Source of the DNA: Artocarpus heterophyllus
Lineage: Eukaryota; Streptophyta; Magnoliopsida; Rosales; Moraceae
NCBI GenBank assembly: GCA_025403435.1
Contig: CM046350.1
Location: 32,517,346 to 32,581,345, forward strand
Direction of reading: 5' to 3'
DNA: 64,000 bases
How positions within the stretch are numbered: position 1 is the first letter of the stretch; every line of letters starts with the position of its first letter. Position numbers and translations under genes: made by a program. Below are positions 24,435-35,294 of the stretch, piece by piece. The notes under the pieces are model-generated. The model saw nothing but the letters and a program-made list of their open reading frames with translations. It ran no database searches and was not told the DNA's origin.

Positions 24435-25775
24435 ATTAGTCTCCATAGACTTCATCTCTATATTCATGGCCTCTGTCCAGAGTTTTGAATCAGCATCCTC
24501 CATAGCTTCTGCATAAGTATAAGGATCCCTGTCATGTTCATCTGGTTTAGCCAAGAAGACCTCCCCATTGAATATATACCTCTCAGGTTGACGCCCGATC
24601 CTCCCACTATGCCAAAGCCCCTGAGGTTGTTGTTCAGGTTTGTTTGGTTTTTCTACACTGATCGGAACGATTTCATTCGAAACCTCCGAAGTGATCGGAT
24701 CACTCCTTAACTCCTCAAGCACCACTTTGCTTCGAGGTTTAAAGTTGTCCATATAACTCTCTTCAAGGAAAGTTGCATTAGTTGAAACCACGACTTTATC
24801 TTCCTTTGGGTTATAGAAATAACCCCCTTTAGTCCCTTTTGGATATCCTACAAACATGCAAACCTTCGAACGTGCTTCCAACTTATTCGGATCCTTAAAC
24901 AGGACATGAGCTGGACATCCCTATATGCGAATATGGTTTAAGGATGTCTTCCTACCCGTCCACAACTCGTGAGGAGTTTTAGGGATCAATTTTGAAGGCA
25001 CATTATTCAAAAGATAACATGCGGTTTATAGTGCATATCCCCAAAAGGATAAAGGCAATGATGAATAACTCATCATGGGCCTAATCATGTCCAACAAAGT
25101 CCTATTTCTTCTCTCTGCTACGCCATTCTACTACGGAGTACCCAGCGCAGTCAAATGGGATAAAATCTCATTCTCTAACAAGTGTTCCAAGAACTCATCA
25201 GAAAGATATTCCCCACCTCGATCCAATCGAAGTGCCTTTATGGTTCTACCCAATTGCTTTTCCACTTCAGCCCGAAACTCCCTGAACTTGTCAAAAGTTT
25301 CGCTTTTGTGGTGCATCAGGTACACATACCCATATCTTGAGTATTCATTAATAAAAGTGACAAAGTACTCATACCCTCCTAGCGCCCGGATGTTCATTGG
25401 TTCGCAAACATCACTATGCATAAGTTCTAGAACCCCTTCGACCCTATTACCCTTAGACCCGAATGGTCTTTTGGTCATTTTACCCTCCAAACAAGACTCA
25501 CATTCAGGTATAGATTTCACTTTTAAGTGACTTAAAGGTCCATCACTTACCAACCTTTGAATCCTATTCAGGTTAATATTACCAAGGCACAAATGCCAAA
25601 GATAAGTCTTATTAGAGTGAGAAGTTTTAAGTCTTTTAGAGTTATTATCATTCATCTCAGCATTAAGCATTAAGTCCATCTTTGGTTTGATAAAATATAG
25701 ATTATTTTGCATCCATCCAGAACAGATAAAAGATATGTTTTTACGAATCACCGCTTTATCATTGAAAGAAACCAA
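24435..25775 (-). pseudogene. Copia-1 integrase (GAG-pre-integrase, core, C-terminal part)
   Basis: It opens with the zinc-binding pre-integrase part (LWHLCLGNINLNRIQRL...CESCLEGKM, H-x-H/C-x2-C pattern with the first His kept). The core follows with ELMHSDVCEPM (Asp) and LRLDRGGEYLSDEF (Asp). Two consecutive TAGs at 25128-25133 stand where related elements have Gln-Gln just before the catalytic Glu region (NGVAERRN). The C-terminal part has SKVCMFVGYPKGTKGGYFYNP. A further TAG at 24921-24923 sits at a usual Trp position. It would insert cDNA into the genome. Confidence 0.9.
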
Positions 25776-25974
25776 GTAGGAGTCTTTAAATAAACAAACT
25801 ACATAAATTAAATTCCTTGTAAATTTAGGAACATAAAAACAATCTTACAAAATAAATTCCTATAATTATCAAAATAAAGATGGACATCTCCCACTGCTTC
25901 TGCTAGACCAAGGATCCATCGCCCATCCGAAGCGTGAAGTCTTCATGCAACAGACTTCTCGTTTCTTTAAACCC

Positions 25975-26262
25975 CTACAGAGAAATACAAACATGATTAG
26001 TTGCACCAGAATCTATGACCGAGATGTCACTTGATTCCTCAACCAAACAAGTTTCTAAATACAGAAGATCACACCTACCTCCTTTGGAAAGGAAGTCCTT
26101 GTAATGCTTCTTAATATGCTCGAGATTTCCACAGAAGAAGCACTTAAGTTTCTTTGGGTTCTTCTTCTTCTTATTCTTGCTCTTGGTAGTAGCAGGAATA
26201 GAAGACTTCCCAGTTCTTGGCCCATTGCTTCTTTCCATTCCCAGAGTTAGGATTGGAACCAA
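25975..26262 (-). pseudogene. Copia-1 nucleocapsid knuckle and protease
   Basis: KCFFCGNLEHIKKHYKDF is a CCHC knuckle whose last Cys has become Tyr. About 40 residues later SVIDSGATNHVC carries the Asp-Ser-Gly protease active site of copia elements. The open segment ends soon after the protease motif. Confidence 0.88.
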
Positions 26263-26899
26263 AAGCAGCTACCATTTTGGCCTCACCACCTCGAAGAGAC
26301 TCCCTGATTAGTAGTTCAAACTCCTGTAACTATTTCATCAGTTCTGTTAAGGTCATATCCCGTCTATTGCTTAAATTAAAAGTAGCTCTACATGGAATAA
26401 ATTCCTTAGACAGAGTCTCAAAGACCATAGTCATCTGAGTTTCAGCATCGATGTCGGCTCCATTGGTTTGAGCCTCAATGAGGTAACCCATGACCAACAT
26501 CATGTGCTCCTTTACAGATGTCCCTGGCCTCTGTCTATAGTTTAAGAGTTTCTAAAGCGCCCCTTGCTACTTTGTTATGGCTTGGCCTCCAAACATTTCT
26601 TCAAGATTATCCAAGATCTGCTTTGCAGTCTCATAATCCTGATGTTGAGCCTGCAACACGTTATTCATGCTAGCCATAATATAGCAGCGGGTTTGATCAT
26701 TAGCAACTTTCCAACAATCATACGCTTGGAATTGCTCATTACTTGAGTCTCCCGTAGGCTCAGGAGGATAAGGGGTTGTCAGTACATATTTCAGTTTCTC
26801 AAAGGACAAGACGATATCCAGGTTCCGTTTTCAATCATTATAGTTCTCACCGGTTAATATGTTTTTGTCAAGTATCGATCATAAAGCGTTTTTAGACAT
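26263..26899 (-). pseudogene. Copia-1 gag capsid region
   Basis: The likely start ATG is at 26897-26899 (MSKNAL). The UBN2-type capsid sequence includes ILTGENYND, YVLTTPYPPEP, CWKVANDQTRCYIMASM and ILDNLEEMFG. TGA at 26879-26881 and 26831-26833 (Arg and Trp positions in related elements), and TAG just below 26570, interrupt a frame that otherwise runs on toward the knuckle at 26150. Confidence 0.85.
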
Positions 26900-28576
26900 T
26901 TTTAATCTACAATAAAGAATCATACACCAAATATGAGCAAACATATAATAATAATTTAGTAAGATAACACAATCATACAAATCTGTTTATGTGTCAAAAC
27001 CTTGAAAATATCACAACCTTACAACGATAATTCCCAACTCAGAATTCAACAAGCTCCTAGGGGAGTCATGCCAAATTCAATCAGGAACACGGATCCCCTC
27101 TTGATTAATATATGCTATCTAGGACCCGTATGATCCAACATATATTAATAATCGTTTCTTTGGCTATTAATTTTATTAACAGAGCTCCTATGGGAGGTTA
27201 ATAATAAAATTAACGTGAGTGTATAACCATAGTTTCAATATTTTATCCATGATTTATAATCACCACCTAGGGGTGTGCAACCATAAATCATGCTAAAATA
27301 TCTTATCCTCTCAGAGATCCAATTTGGTACATGATAGAAATCCCTTCCTAGGGGTCGGGACCACCATGTTCTACCTATGGACCAACAATAGAGGCCTTAG
27401 GTTCTCTCTTCGAAAACCTTCTCCCACTCAATCTTTTGATATCAAGGTTTTATTTTAAGAATATGCATGAACAATTTTTAATATGAGCGGCACTTCCTAT
27501 TCTATATGACATGTTATCAATATACATGGTAAATCATATTATAATGCAGACAAGCAAAGCAATCAAGCAAAGCTACAAGCAAAATAATATATAACCGTAA
27601 TATTATGGCTCCACCCTAGATAATAGAAAACTAAGATTACAAGAGAATAATCAAGACATATTATCGATTCTTCAGCCTTGAATCCTCAAGCTATATCATT
27701 CTTCATGTAATTCTATCTTCAAGTCTTCAATCCCGTATGAATTGGACACTTCATATTTCCGGTCATATCCAAATTTATTGTTTCTCAGAATTATCTCAAA
27801 AAAAAATCAAAATTGCATCGAAAAAACAGCACCTTTTCTGAAAATTTTCCAATTCTCGGTTGGTAGGCCGATCTGGGTGATCGGCCTACCGGTCATGCTC
27901 CATCGGCTTGCCGATCGTGAGGATCGACCTGCCAACCCATGAAAGTTTGACCTGCCAAACTGGAAGTTCGGCCTTCCGGTAGAACCAACCGATTTCTGTC
28001 CCACTGACGGCTTGCCGAACTACACGTCCGGCCTGCCAATCTGTGACCATCGACCTGCCGAACTGTGAGGTTTCGGCATGCCGACCGAGCAGAAATCTCC
28101 ATTCCAAAAAATACAATTTTTTAATGCAATTCATCAATTTTATTTTCAACAATTCAAAAAAACATAAAATTAGAGACTCAGAAAATACATGAGAGCATCA
28201 TCATCAATCTTCTAGATCCGTCTTCTTCGAATAATTATTTAATTACAAAATTCTTACAAATTTAAAAAATAAATAATAATTCCTAGACGGAGATGATAGT
28301 CCGCCATCTAATTACATGAAAAACCTAGATACATATTCTAACATCTAAGGAACCATAACTGGCATTAATTAATTAATAAATAAATAAATAATGATTTAAT
28401 CAACCATAATTAATTAATAAACATTCACCACATAATCCATGACAACATATATAAAATATAGAAACCTAGAGTGCCAACTATCTATAAAATTAAATTCAAG
28501 TATAGGAGAGATTAAGATCACTAAATTTATACATATAACATGATCATAAACTCATAAATTTATGTAAAAACCATGT
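26900..28576 (-). other. Copia-1 untranslated leader
   Basis: A long 5' leader (about 1.7 kb) lies between primer site and gag. It has no ORF of note, and a palindrome array at 27855-28090. AT-rich elsewhere. Confidence 0.7.
27855..28090. repeat. extended palindrome array in Copia-1 leader
   Basis: About nine or ten units of the form (T/A)TCGGCNNGCCGAN at about 24 bp spacing (GATCGGCCTACCGGTC, ATCGGCTTGCCGATC, TTCGGCATGCCGACC). This is the longest array in the window and the only one outside an LTR. Several units show C-to-T-type decay. Confidence 0.9.
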
Positions 28577-28587
28577 CTCTGATACCA
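28577..28587 (-). other. Copia-1 primer-binding site (tRNA-iMet)
   Basis: The minus strand reads TGGTATCAGAG two bases inside the 5' LTR end, complementary to the initiator tRNA-Met 3' end. Confidence 0.93.
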
Positions 28588-28589
28588 AT

Positions 28590-30620
28590 TATTGAAAAAA
28601 AGAGTGCGCAATAAATTTTAAAAATTTTATATCAGAATAATTTCCAAAACACAAGTTTGACATGCTATATGTATAAATTAACCAGATCTTACTAACCTTT
28701 GTGTGCCGAAGAACCTCTGTAATCTGTGAAGAGAAATAACGTTCCAAAAGAGCCTCAGCCAACTAGTCTTTTTTACTATTCTCTATCCACGACCGGAGTG
28801 AATGTGGGCTCATATGTACAGCTCTTCCACCAGTGACTCTCCTTCCAACCAATCGAGAGAACTCAAAACAAGTGTTCATGATTTGTGAACAAAAGCTCCT
28901 AGGAAGTTTTCAGATTCTCACTAACAGAGTATCACTCTTAATCTCTCGATTGAACTAAGTAACCAGTCAGAATCACTCCCTATTTATAGATGCTGGTCGT
29001 AGGGTCAGTCCTTATCAGATTAAGTCTCAAAACTCTGATCAAAATCAAATTCGGATCAATATCTGATAAGAATCGCGTGGAAATACGTGATCTTATCCTT
29101 CGCTAATTGGCAGGCCGACCACCTGATCGGCAGGCCGAACAGGTCCCATCGGCCAGCCAAACACGTCCATCAGTAGGCCGAACTGCCGAATAAAAAATCT
29201 CACGAATCTTTTATTTTTCACCCGAGATTCTATAAGATAAAGTCTCAGTTTTAATTCAAATAACCTAATAGAGAAGTTATCTGATCAAAAAAACTTTATC
29301 TAGATAATCTCTAAGAAAATAAATCAATTCCCAATAATTCTACAAGTTTATCTTGATCTAAGTTATCTAAAATTATATCAACCGATAAACAAACAAGAAT
29401 TATCCGATCCCAATAATTCAACAAGTTTATCTTGAATTAATTTTTATTGCAAAATTAATTCAACCGATAAACAGACATGAATTATTTAATTCTTCCAAAT
29501 TTTAACCAATCTGATAAATCCAACATAAGCCACCAATTATTAGAAAAACATGCCGTGTCGTTACAAGATGTTGTGAGCTAGCAAAGGGGACCAAATGGAC
29601 CTATATAGTTCAAGCTCCCGATAATTATAAAACCCAATATCCCATATATATATTTCATAATTATCAACTCCAACGCTACTCCACTAAAAGCTTGGAGCTG
29701 CACTCTCGAACTACATAGAATTACGAAGCCCGTATAGCCAAGTCTCCATGACATATCATAGTGTATCGTATCCTCATATGATAATCCATAATCGGCTTAA
29801 GGACAAGTTTTGTCTTACTTTCCCGATTAATTTTATCTTACGTTCTATTATCTCACCATTAGAAAACTTACCATCCAAAGACAGTATACCATTCGGTTAC
29901 ACCTATGTATCTAAATGGTTGAGCGCTCTAACTTTTCAATTACAGGATAACGCATATAAGAGGATATCATTACTCCTAAAGAGGAGCTATGGGTTCCATA
30001 TCTATGAATAACAAGTCTACGCCATCAAGAGTCATGCCTCCAACGTACCGACATGCATACCACTATTACGATGTCGGTGTCACCCTTTGGTACATCAAAA
30101 GACACAAGTCAAGACAACAGACTCACTATTCATCTCAGGATTAAGATACAACACAAATGATTGTCTAAAGTGAATCAATTTGCTAAGACAGAATTATTAA
30201 GCCAAATCAATTCATTTTATATCCCGATCCAACACATCGTTACCTATGACAACGTGCCAATGTTTCTATTCACGGTGTTCACCTCCGATGGTCAAGACAA
30301 ACCATCTCCCTAAAGGGATATAGACAACATAACAATCTTTGCATGAATAAAGCGCCCAACTTTATTCCCTCGATTGCGGATCGTATGATTTAGACCATCA
30401 CCTTAAGAATCGTGTCTTCCGCATAATCTGTCCATCATATGCCCAATTCTTAAGGTTTAGACTGACAGTCTCAGACTATTGTTTGCTTAACATACATTCA
30501 ACAAATATGAACGTAAAGAGGACAAGATTTGGTATATAAATAATAAATAAATTCTTTATTGATAAAAATGTCTCTAAAAACTTATTACATTTTTACTCCT
30601 TAGGGCATACATGTCTAACA
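28590..30620 (-). repeat. Copia-1 5' LTR
   Basis: 2031 bp. Its ends are TATTG (mutated TGTTG) and TCTAACA. It contains a palindrome array at about 29105-29195, a TATA-like CTATAAATAGG on minus (28980-28991) and the conserved antisense 87-codon ORF (29748-30011). Confidence 0.93.
29105..29195. repeat. palindrome array in Copia-1 5' LTR
   Basis: About four units matching the 3' LTR array (GGCAGGCCGACC, ATCGGCAGGCCGAACAGG, GTAGGCCGAACTGCCGAA). Confidence 0.8.
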
Positions 30621-30740
30621 GCAACCTACTAGGCCATCGAAATCTGGTGGAACCTGCTAGGTTTTGTCCTTGAACCTGTCGGGTTCAGTCCCAAAACTCG
30701 TTGAAACCGGCAGGTTCTGTCTCGACTTAACATGCCTTAA
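30621..30740. repeat. GGAACCTG/CAGGTTCC palindrome array, right part
   Basis: Continuation of the array at 20580-20899 across Copia-1 (GGAACCTGCTAGGTT, GAACCTGTCGGGTTC, AAACCGGCAGGTTC). Confidence 0.75.
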
Positions 30741-31147
30741 GGTTAAGTTGGTACTGAATACCATTTACTTTCATTGTAAATATATTGTACACATCAAATA
30801 TTTTAAAACAGGTCCCAAATTATTCAAAGAGAAAATTACATATTATGCTATATTTTAAAAAATTATGTTTATTTATATCATATTTAAAAATTTTATGTCA
30901 CATTATTATTTATATTACATGTTAAGTTATGCTGCAAATAAAAATATATTGCATTTATAAAAAATAAATCTTAAAATGTATCATTCATGAAAACTCCCCA
31001 AAGGGTCCTGGTTGCCTCTTTTTCCAAATTTTTGTAGAAGGAAAGGAAAATTGTTGAAGTGAGAGCTGGGCTGTGGGCCGGAGTAGTGAATTAGGGGGCG
31101 AGTATAGCAATAACAATATGCGAGTAGCGCATTCGCGCATGGTTGTC
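30741..31147. other. AT-rich spacer
   Basis: No gene or element recognised. A more balanced composition from about 31010 may mark the upstream flank of the FRS locus. Confidence 0.5.
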
Positions 31148-31150
31148 TTA

Positions 31151-31270
31151 GGGTGTGTTTGTTTGAGTTTTCAAATCACGATTCGAATCATTTTGCTACA
31201 GTAATTTCTCTCACAAAAATTTAAATCTTCATTCAAATACTCTACTCAAATATTCGTACCAAACGCACCC
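31151..31270. mobile_element. MITE, Tourist-like, with TTA duplication
   Basis: 120 bp with terminal inverted repeats GGGTGTGTTTG and CAAACGCACCC, flanked by TTA at 31148-31150 and 31271-31273. TTA duplication and GG-start termini fit PIF/Harbinger-derived MITEs. No coding sequence. Confidence 0.75.
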
Positions 31271-31273
31271 TTA

Positions 31274-32229
31274 ATCTTCCATTCGTAACTCCGGAGCTTC
31301 TTCCACTCGCGCGCCCTAAGTTTCTTCACTAATTCATTCATTTCATGTAATTTTTCGATATTCCCTCGTTTACTTTCTTATTTATTTATTCAAAACAAAA
31401 AACAACGCATAAAGTTGTTTAATTGTTGTGAATTTCTGTCCCCTGTTCTTCATTAATTGCATTTTTTTCTTTTTAATAAAATTGAAATTAAATTTCTTTT
31501 GCAAAATTTCCCCCTTGAGCTCTTTATGTTTTGAGAATTAAAATTTCTGCTTTGATCCCATTTGCTTCACCTGCAGAATTTTGCCGTGGAAATACTTATC
31601 GTCTGAATGTTGTCATATTGTGTACAAGAAGTTGCGTGTTTTGCATTTCCCACCCCCTTAGCGAACGCGATCGGAGCCACATTTTTTGCTTCTTACTAAT
31701 TTTTAGTTCAAATTTTTTGGGGAAGCACACTATAACAATTTTGGTTAGAATCACAAAATAGGTTCCAACCGCCTTTCCAAACTGGGCTCAAATCATTTTC
31801 TAGGAATTTAATTAAAAAGAATTTCTTTCGTGATGTCAAATGTATTGGCCATTGTCAACGTGTATGTCAGGTTGAATTTGATTATATTCTTATAGTTTCT
31901 TAGAAAAGGCTCTCTTCCATTTTCCCTTTGATATTTTATTGCTTTTTGTTTAACATTCCTTTTCCGTTTTTCATTGATGGTACAATTCAAGAATGTTAGC
32001 ACTACTCTGTTGGTTTTATGCCCGATTTCAATAAGAAAGATATTTACTCGGGAAAGTGTTTTACGTTAGCATTGGCTTGTGACATTGTACATAGCATTGA
32101 TAAATGACATTAGCATCAAAAGTGATGCTTGGCATCATTGGTGATATTAATGAATACCCTCTTTTTTTTTATGTAGTTCTAAGTTTCCATACATTTTTTC
32201 TTTTTGATTTAGTCATGGACAGCTTTATA
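31274..32229. other. putative 5' flank/leader of FRS locus
   Basis: Contains pyrimidine-rich and moderately GC stretches (31290-31340, 31560-31680) that could be leader exons. No ORF was identified. A true promoter cannot be called from sequence alone. Confidence 0.35.
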
Positions 32230-32344
32230 GGGTGTTTGGGAGAGTAATTTAAACCATCAGCTTAGGTTTGAGAACTATAGCATGTGAGAGCTTTACACTA
32301 TTCACAGTTCAAGCCATTGGTTTAAATTACTCTTCCTAACACCC
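32230..32344. mobile_element. MITE-like hairpin
   Basis: 115 bp with about 27-bp inverted repeats: left GGGTGTTTGGGAGAGTAA..., right ...TTACTCTTCCTAACACCC. No clear target duplication. It lies within the probable 5' intron or leader of the FRS pseudogene. Confidence 0.65.
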
Positions 32345-34946
32345 CATTAAATTGTAATATGGTGTTTCTATGTGGATTTGAGCTTCGCTCTGAGCAATGC
32401 TAGTGAGGAATGGATAATTTTTTGTTAGTTCTGCATTTCCATACTTCTTTCTGTAACTGTTTGATTTAAATGTAATTATTGTTAGGTATAAGTTTTAGAT
32501 GGTCTTGGGATGGCTTTAATGGACGTGATTTTCATTCTTGACTTTCCAGGCTCATGTCTGAACGATTAGCTTTTAACAAAAGAAACCAGATTCTATGCGG
32601 ATAGCTCTTGTACACCCTTCAGTTGCCAACACAAGGAAGACAATAACAGAAATGTTACAACGGTGGATGGCACAAACGAAGGGCTTTATAGAAATCCAAC
32701 TAAAGCGAATTTACTCAACTCAGCTAGAAATATTGGGAAGAACACTGGATCAAATGCCAAGAAAGCATTGGCTAAGGGAAACAAATCACAAGCTGGGGTT
32801 GAAATTAACTTGAATTCATCAAGAAATTTAGAGCCTCATTATGGAATGGAGTTTGAATCAAAGGAAGAAGCTTTTTTGTTCTATAAAGAATATGCTAGGT
32901 CTGTGGGCTTTGCTGGTGTAATAAAGACAAGCCGCCGATCCAGAGTAACTGGAAAATTTATTGATGCCAAATTTGCATGTACTAGATATGGGAACAAGCG
33001 CGAATCTGGTGCAGATGAAACTCCAGAAGGCGTTTCAAATGCAGATGGCACAATGATGTTCACTGTTAAGAGAAAGCGAGGCCGCATTAATCGATCATGG
33101 GAGAAAACAAAAGCATGCTTGCATGTTAAGAGAAGGGACGATGGTAGATGGATTATTAGTAGTTTCATAAAGGAGCACAATCATGAAATTTTTCCCGATC
33201 AAGCCTATTACTTCCAGGGGCATAGAATTTTAGAATTAGGACGTAGTGATACTAATGCCTTGCATGCTATTTAGGCAAGAACCAAAAAGATGTACGTTAC
33301 AATTTCAAGGACAGTCTGGTGGCTATAAGAAAAACGAAAGTCGAAAGGGTGGTGGATCAAACCAGTTACAAAGTGGACAAAATTTGGCTTTGGATGATAG
33401 AGATGCTCGAGTTATGCTTGACCATTTTATAGATATGCAAGAAGAGAATCCAAACTTCTTTTATGACATAGATCTGAACAAAGAGCAACAATTGAGAAAT
33501 GTTTTTTGGGTCGATGCCAAAGGTAGGCTTGATTATCGCAATTTCTGTGATGTAGTGCTTTTTGACATCACATATATCAGGAATGAATATAAATTGCCAC
33601 TTGCTCCTTTTATTGGTGTGAACCATCATTGTCAGTTCCTTCTTCTGGGATGTGCATTGCTTGCTGATGAGACAATCAACTTATGTGTGGCTTATGCGGG
33701 CATGGCTTAAAGCAATGGGTAGACACCCTCCAAAAGTGATACTTACTAATCAAGATGGAATCTTGAAAGAAGCAATTGCAGAGGTTTTTCCTAATACTCA
33801 GACATTGTTTTTGTTTATGGCATATAATGAATAAGATTCCTGAGAAGCTCGGGTACGTGATGAGGCAACATGAAAAATTTATGGCTAAATTTAACAAATG
33901 CATTTTCAAGTCTTGGACCACCGAGCAGTTTGAAAAAAGATGGGGGAAGATGGCTGACAGGGTTAATTTACGAACTGACTTATGGTTTCAATCCTTGTAT
34001 GAAGATCGTGAACGGTGGGTGCCAACATACATGACAGATTTTCCTTGTGGGGTTGTCTACGACACAGCGATCGGAAAGTATAAATTGCTTCTTGGACAAG
34101 TACATGCAGAGGAAAACTACTTTGAAAGAGTTTATGGAACAATACAGAGCAATTCTACAAGAGAAGGCCGAAGAGGAAGTAAAAGCAGATTTTGAAACTT
34201 GGAATAAGCACCCAGCATTGAAATCTCCATCACGTTTTGGGAAACAAATGGCAGCCATTTACACTCATGCAATTTTTAAGAAATTCCAAGTTGAAGTTTT
34301 GGGCGTAGTTGCTTGTCATCCAAGGAAAGAAGCTGAAGATAGAGAAACCAAAACTTTCAGAGTTCAAGACTTTGAAGAGAATCAGAATTTCATCGTGGAG
34401 TGGAATGAAACAACATCAGATGTTTCTTGCTTGTGTCGTTCATTTGAATTCAATGGTTTTGTTTGTAGACATGTGATGATTGTTCTTCTGGTGTATATGG
34501 CATCCCATCTAAGTACGTAGTGAAACGTTGGACAAAAGATGCAAAGAGTAGACAAACACTAAGAGAAGGATCAGACGTGGTTGAGTCTAGAGCTCAATGC
34601 TACAATGACATATGTCAACGGGCCTTTGAATTAAGCGATGAAGGGGTCTTTATCTCAAGAGAGTTACAATATTGCATTCGGTGCTTTGGAAGAAGCTTTG
34701 AAAAAGAGTGAAAGTACCAATAACTCGATTCAAACTGTACTACAATCAAGCTCACCTTCGAGTCATGGTCCTCAATGCTTTGAAGAAGGGAACCAAAGTA
34801 GCAGGACTGGCAAGGAAAATAAAAAGAACGGTGCATCTAAGAAAGGACTGCTTAGTTGAATATTAGTGATTATATGCCTATATGATTGGTTGGTTGGAAA
34901 TTGTTTTAGTGGTTATTTATTATTGAGCTCTTTGTTCTTTCATTAG

Positions 34947-35003
34947 GTACATACATAGCCAGTGATCATAGCTATTGGGATTCAAGAAAGCTGGCAGCAA
35001 ATG
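34947..35003 (+). other. FRS pseudogene 3' exon with in-frame stop
   Basis: 57 bp between TTAG acceptor and GTAG donor. The end translates as IQESWQQM, which fits the FRS tail, but TAG at 34956-34958 is in that frame. Confidence 0.55.
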
Positions 35004-35294
35004 GTAGTTATCTTGTCCTCACATAAAAACCTTTGTTTTGAAATGTGTACGCACATATAATAAGGAATGACTTCATACAAGGACACAAATATAGGAGCAT
35101 CTGCCTTTAGTAGCAAGTCTCACATGGAATGATTATAAGATAACTAGTGGGGTTTTATATAAGCCTTTGGGTTCGCTTCCCTTGCAAGTGTGTTATATGG
35201 ATCAATATTCCTAAATCTTTGCTTATGTGTGCTTTTCCTTTTCCCTTTTTCTCCTCTCTCTCTCTCCTTTTTTTTTTTCTTTTTTTTTGGGTAG

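Larger units (their letters stand above)
20900..30620 (-). mobile_element. Copia-1: complete Ty1/copia LTR retrotransposon
   Basis: This 9.72-kb element on the minus strand has LTRs 20900-22931 and 28590-30620 with TGTTR...TAACA ends, a tRNA-iMet primer site and a polypurine tract. The internal order gag, protease, integrase, RT, RNase H is diagnostic of Ty1/copia. The flanking target duplication is GTAAC (20895-20899) and GCAAC (30621-30625), one mismatch. LTR identity is roughly 93-95% by eye, older than Gypsy-1 or Gypsy-2. The single long frame is cut by many stops, almost all explainable by one C-to-T or G-to-A change. The lineage within Ty1/copia is not assigned. Confidence 0.95.
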
